Shown here in pieces: positions 59,346 to 64,000 of a stretch of DNA of 64,000 nt. A program made the translations under genes and the position numbers. Under the pieces are notes generated by a model. That model ran no database searches and was not told the origin of the DNA. It saw only the letters and a list, made by a program, of their open reading frames with translations. The stretch's first letter is position 1; each line of letters opens with the position of its first letter. The stretch is taken from assembly GCA_004802705.1 (NCBI GenBank), contig SGPL01000065.1, positions 26,244 to 90,243 of the forward strand, read 5' to 3'. This DNA comes from Bondarzewia mesenterica (Eukaryota; Basidiomycota; Agaricomycetes; Russulales; Bondarzewiaceae).

Positions 59346-59376
59346 TCTGAAAGATATATCTTAGAAATCTCGCGAT

Positions 59377-60721
59377 ATGTACTCTCCGCGTCCAGTCCTG
59401 CACCACATCTCCGATGCATCAGAATGGCCTTCACCCGTCCGACACATCTCTCAGCTGCTTCAGCGTCCTCTTCCCGCCTACCTTTCCGTTGGGCCACAGC
59501 CCTTCGTGTCAGACATGGCTTCCGACCTGTTACAAGAGTTGTCTTGCAGCCCTCTTTTTCACACCGAACGCGATGATTCCGAAATTCCGGATTCAAGACC
59601 CCTGTCGGATGTGTTGAACATCGTGCTCTCGACGGTTTGTGGACTACGGGCCCTCGTCAATGAGAAAGACTATTGTGGCCACGCCCGTCCGACTCTCCCA
59701 CTCTGGTTCTCGATGCTCAAAGTTCTGGGTTGCGCATGCTCCGAGGACCTCTCCGTGATGTGAGTCCTTTTTTTCTCGCTTGCGATGAGCGCTCATGCAC
59801 TGAACTTTGGGATCGCTTTTCTGCAGGGGCGAGACACCGTTCATACTGCCTCGCGTACGGCCACATGAACCGCACCAGCCAGAAGTACTAGACGGGAAGG
59901 CCACCATGCTGATATCGCACACCGTGGATCGCGTACAACCTCCATGTCCTCAGATACCCATGAATGCAGAGGACGCGGGCAAGGACGCGGGAAATGACCA
60001 CTCAGCTACCCTGGGATCGCAGCCGCCAGTCGTAGCAGAAGGCACGACATCTTATTCGGAACATGAGGATGAAGACATGGCGGATGACACCGATGACAGC
60101 AGCTCAAAGACTTCCAGCACGCCATCACTGGACATGCCCTTGGATGCTCACATGTTACCGGGTTACGGTCGGAGGTTTTTTGCCATCCTTCCCGTCATCT
60201 GCGTGGCGGATGAGGACAACATCATTTCGCTCTTGACCAGTGTTCTCTACCAGAGACGGGTGTGGGGCATTGATGAGCCTGTAGTCGGCCTCGTCCTCTC
60301 AAAGCAGGGAGTTCTTGGACAATTGTTTCTAGGGTGGCTCGATTTCAAATCTGCTGACGACCGACATCTGGTGCGTGGCTGAGGCTTCTTGTCATCCCAA
60401 TGTTGTGTTGAGAATTTTGTCCAGCCCACTGCTCATTTCGCTTGTGCTGCTGAAAGCACCGCCGTAGGCAGCTCCACCGTCGGAATGTTCGACATGACTG
60501 ACCCGGCCTCAGCACTCGCGCTGGCGCAATTTGTCTTTAGCCTGAAATCACACGTAAGAACGATAACGGCCACGGCCACGAGGCCCCATATCAATGCACT
60601 GTCGTGGCGAGGGGATCGTGTCGCGACGCAGGATGGCCAGGATGAAGGAGAGTGGAGAGATCAGATTGTGAATTGGGCACGTGAGATCGATATGGCCTCG
60701 AGGTGGGTTCTCCACTATTGA
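59377..60721 (+). CDS. module gene 1: conserved-looking hypothetical protein next to a PD-(D/E)XK gene
   Basis: I do not recognise a named domain. Three exons: MYSPRPVLHHISDASEWPSP onwards to LGCACSEDLSVM; then GETPFILPRVRPHEP through an acidic Ser-rich stretch (YSEHEDEDMADDTDD) to the hydrophobic segment LPGYGRRFFAILPVICVADE and YQRRVWGIDEPVVGLVLSK; then PTAHFACAAESTAVGSSTVG to the end MASRWVLHY. The globular core (GLVLSKQGVLGQLFLGWLDF) looks soluble. An acceptor (TCTTAG) 16 bp before the chosen ATG means one or more upstream exons are possible. It is on the same strand as, and 108 bp before, the PD-(D/E)XK gene, and the dispersed repeat sits immediately upstream. The size, order and spacing suggest a two-gene unit. 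Confidence 0.6.
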
Positions 60722-60829
60722 TCCAAACGGCCACTGATTTTATATATATAAAGGGATGGTTCATCTCGTTCTGAGACTCCATCCTCCTCCTCCTCCTCTT
60801 CCTCATACATCTTAGTCGACTATCCCAAC

Positions 60830-63116
60830 ATGCCCCCTCGTTCGAAACCCAGTCAGAAAAGCCTTCCTGCCATATCAGAGAAACGTGCGATTCGAGCGGA
60901 CGAGCATGTGTAAGTTATCTTTGTCACTGTGGGAGAGTCGCACTCATGACCTGACCGTCGCCCATGTAGGACACCCACGACCAGCCAAGAAGTCCGAGAT
61001 TCTGAAGGCAAGCCAGCCGATTCGAAGAAACGGGATAAATCGGAAGCACCATCTATTTATTCATGCTCTACGTACGTCGCCTACTGCTTGCGTACATGTT
61101 GACACACTGACTTTGTACCCCAGATTTGCGAAACGGAACGCAAATGATGCCACAGACGACACATTGACGATAAACACTTGGATGTTCGAAAGGAAGGTGT
61201 GCACCATCGGGCGCATTCTTCTAAAGGAAAAAGAGCCGGACTGTCTTGAGATCAACGCAATGATCAAAATCTATAATGATATGACCGAATTCTATTGGCC
61301 GGCTGGATGGAAAACAGAGGTCAGTGATGTCAATGCGGAGTTTGTTCCCTCTTGCTCATTTGAAGTTCAGAATGACTTGCCACAAGTTGATGCAACTTTG
61401 CAACACCTTCGGGGTGACATGTTCCGTCAGCATGATGAAGCACGAGCTGGGAAAGCTCCAAGGGATCTGGATCCCGTCGTTGTCGACCTTGTGTCCAAGC
61501 GGCTGACATCGATCTTGTTAGCCTCAGCAGGGGCCTACACACATCAAGTGGCAAGCAAAGGTAGAAATGTATATGAGGTAGAGTGGCGTCATAACTGGGA
61601 CGCACTCCTCTATCGCTTTTATGCATCGTCTGCCGATGCCGTCTCAACCGATGTCTTGTGAGTTCTCGAGTGTAGTATCATTTGTTCAGATGTCCTGACT
61701 GACGTGACTGTATGTTTTAGACTGGAACAAACGCTGACGTTATCAAGGAATGATATCGTTGATATCACGGACCTTGCTCTTCTGGCGTCAGTGGAGAACA
61801 CGGTTGCCGATTACAATTACAAACTTTCCTCTTCGACACACACGGCCGCATTATCCCTTCATCTAGATACACAAATGCATGCCCTCGATGCACTCATCCG
61901 AGCCGCGAAAGTGCGGCAACAAGTTATAACCCTCGTTTCTGATCCTGCGAAAATGATGCAAAACATCAAGATACGTGCGGCCCCGGAGCCTCGGACAGGC
62001 AAATGCGACGCCATTCTCGTCATGCCCATATTCGATGCCTTAGGCGAGAGGATCGGTTCCAGCACGGTTGAAGAAAGTCTCCGGGAGAATTTCGCTCTCG
62101 TGCAGCGAGCCAAGGATAGCGGAAATGGAGGCCGTGTTGATACCCCCGTCTCTGGCCAAGCTCGAAAGATACCATCAACCCAGCTTTTGAGTGCCGCAAA
62201 CCAGGAATCATCCAAGAAGGTAGAGGTAGACGAGGTCGGGTACCTCAGAGATATATTTCGGCGCTCCGATTTCTACGCCAAAACGACACCTGCTCTGACA
62301 AGTGCGGTCAGTTCGATTCAGGCACCCCTCATCGACTCGCATGCGCTTTTACTACCTACGTTGGTTGTGGAGTACAAGAAACAGGACTCGGTGACCAAAC
62401 CTATTAACCAAGGTCGAATGTATCTCGTCTCCGCGGTCACATTCCTGGCCGCCGTTGGGATCACGAACTACCCCGTCTTTGGACTGATTACAGACGGTGC
62501 AGACGGAGTGGTCACCTTGGCGTGGTATTCGGAGAAACAAGATGTGCGTGCACACGCGTCCAGGTTTTTTACTGCTTTGACTGAATATTTTATCTTGCAG
62601 AAGATCTATGTCATGGAGCGAAACGTTTGTAAGTTTATCCTCACCAGCCCGCTGCACGCGTTCCAGTTTGCGACATTCCTCGTTCGCCTTCGACAATACA
62701 ACCAGGACCTTCGAGCGTTGTTCAAGGTCAAACAGAAGCTGTTCGTGGAGAAGGCCAGGAAAGGAGAACTTCGATCGTGGTCAAAGGCAGCGCAGGCGGC
62801 TGAGCTTCAGCAACTAGGAGTCACTCCTATCCCCTTCCTGACAGACGGCAATGCTAAGGGCGGAAAAGATGCGGGCGGCGATTCTATCATCGCTGTGGAC
62901 AACGCAAAACGCAGCTCAGAGGAAGAGAATTCAAGGAGGGATCTCTCGGATTCGAATGTTGGCCATGCGAATGACGACGAGGATTCGGACGACGGCGCTA
63001 ATGCGAGCGATGACAACAGACCAACCGAAGGCGCCAGTCCGGACGACAGTGACTATGCAACGCCTTCCGAACCCGACGATCCTAAGGACCTAAACTATGA
63101 ACCACGAAGCGGATGA
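60830..63116 (+). CDS. module gene 2: PD-(D/E)XK-like nuclease-fold protein
   Basis: Starts MPPRSKPSQKSLPAISEKRA with a basic tail-like N-terminus. Short introns lead through FAKRNANDATDDTLTINTWM and ICLE-type helices to a large C-terminal domain. The nuclease-like signature is the Asp in QAPLIDSHA followed by LLPTLVVEYKKQD, an E-x-K on a hydrophobic strand. Then come NQGRMYLVSAVTFLAAVGIT, VFGLITDGADGVVTLAWYSE, KIYVMERNVCKFILTSPLHA and FQFATFLVRLRQYNQD. The strand-helix-strand order fits the restriction-endonuclease-like fold. A 57-nt in-frame intron (GTGCGT to TTGCAG, about 62542-62600) interrupts YSEKQD/KIYVMER. The C-terminus is highly acidic and disordered. The role is unknown: DNA cleavage, transposition or a fungal recognition protein are all possible. 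The start at 60830 is the first ATG after gene 1. Confidence 0.7.
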
Positions 63117-64000
63117 TTGAGCCCTGCCTTTCCCCCGCTCACGCATCTGTGAGTATAGTCCACTTGATGACCCAGACCCTTTTATTCAGTGTACCCGTTC
63201 CCGTAGACCTGACAACACCGTGAGAAGACATCGATTCAGCCAACTGCTTGGACCATGAGAGGACACAGACTTCAATTACAGTACTTACAGCGATGCGACG
63301 GTCTCGCTTGCTGTCGTGACACGTTCTTGCTTCTCTTCTTCACTTTTTTTGGATACATCATCTCGTTCCACCTCTGGATCTATATTCTCCATTCTTTTCA
63401 GCAGCTTTGTCGTCTTGCCCGTCTCAACCTGTCATAATTACATCACGTTCTTGCTTTCCTTGTCATTCTTGCTTTCTAATGAGCCGCCTACTTTTTCGTC
63501 TTCGTTTCCTGCGTCTTTTGTTGCATTTGGTAGACAAGCTGGAAGCACAAGTTCAATTCATGTCTTTATATATAGAAACTTTGATTTCAGTTTACGTCAA
63601 CGAAGGTCACAAAAGACAGCCTTGCAGAGCCTTGCCCAGGCCCCATGCGTATGCGGTAAGAGGTTCCATCCGAAATTGGCAGATTTTGGCCCATCCGTCA
63701 GCACATGTTTTGCCCATATAGCGTCCGCATTGGGATGGGACCTACGACTTTTTGTCCAATTCGTCCGCCCATTCCATTTTTTTGGGATGGGACCTCTGTC
63801 CGCATGCCACTTCTCCCGGCAGGGCTACGGTCCCTTAGTCAGCGGTCGACGGTCCCCTGGCGCGCGGTCGACGGTCTCCTTTCTCCCACGGCTCACGAGC
63901 TCTTGGGTCACTTGCGCGCTCCACTTGGACCCCAACCACGGCGACGACGTTTCCCCTGACGGTTCGAGCAGCGCGGCCGTCGTCGTTTTTGCTTCCGCCT
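63117..64000. other. downstream region with short repeated motifs
   Basis: GGGATGGGACCT occurs twice (near 63733 and 63784) and GGTCGACGGTC twice (near 63844-63875), in a GC-rich block at the window edge. It may be part of a repeat or of the 3' end of a larger element continuing past the window. No gene seen. Confidence 0.35.

Noticed and set aside
1..64000. CRISPR array, bacterial operons, rRNA or functional tRNA genes
   Set aside because: No regularly spaced repeats, no ribosome-binding-site-led gene strings, and no cloverleaf or rRNA core sequence were seen.

Overview
The window looks like nuclear DNA from a basidiomycete fungus, most likely Agaricomycetes. Genes carry many short introns (about 45-75 nt, GT-AG with a few GC-AG), lie on both strands, and include fungus-type versions of conserved eukaryotic genes (CWC24, PPG1, RKM4, CCT6, TLG2, a complex I NDUFB2-type subunit, NAR1) beside lineage-typical families (DUF3533/SNG1 membrane protein, GT49-like glycosyltransferase, TPR repeats, PD-(D/E)XK-like proteins). 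Nothing suggests a bacterial, organellar or viral source. Ambiguous bases at 37177, 51329-51337 and 59058, plus several one-base frameshifts in otherwise well conserved genes, suggest an imperfect draft consensus.

Layout. 0.4-6.2 kb: two minus-strand membrane proteins, a DUF3533/SNG1-like protein and a RING-H2 ubiquitin ligase that carries an in-frame 138-bp exon duplication. 7.5-15.3 kb: gene-poor, with a broken GT49-type glycosyltransferase and unresolved minus-strand fragments. 15.4-24 kb: a LysM protein, a bZIP factor, the splicing factor CWC24 and a C2H2 zinc-finger protein. 26-29.4 kb: phosphatase PPG1, a small inverted-repeat element and a tail-anchored CRAL-TRIO protein. 30.1-44.6 kb: the densest stretch, with an FAD monooxygenase, a disordered protein, SET methyltransferase RKM4, a divergent pair (complex I subunit and a nuclear coiled-coil protein of about 1,600 residues) and chaperonin subunit CCT6. 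46.5-49 kb: a divergent pair, syntaxin TLG2 and a small cysteine-rich protein.

50.5-64 kb is the accessory end. A 3' fragment of NAR1 abuts TPR repeats. A Tc1/mariner-type miniature element with TA target duplications and a tRNA-like sequence follow, then an alpha/beta hydrolase. A two-gene module (59.4-63.1 kb) has a PD-(D/E)XK-like second gene. About 450 bp upstream of this module recurs, diverged, near 54.1 kb, so it behaves like a dispersed multicopy unit. This is the best candidate for an undescribed system here.

Most genes are independent housekeeping units. Coordinated expression is suggested only for the divergent pairs, for the PD-(D/E)XK module, and for RKM4 and CCT6, whose upstream regions share a 14-bp MluI-box-containing motif.
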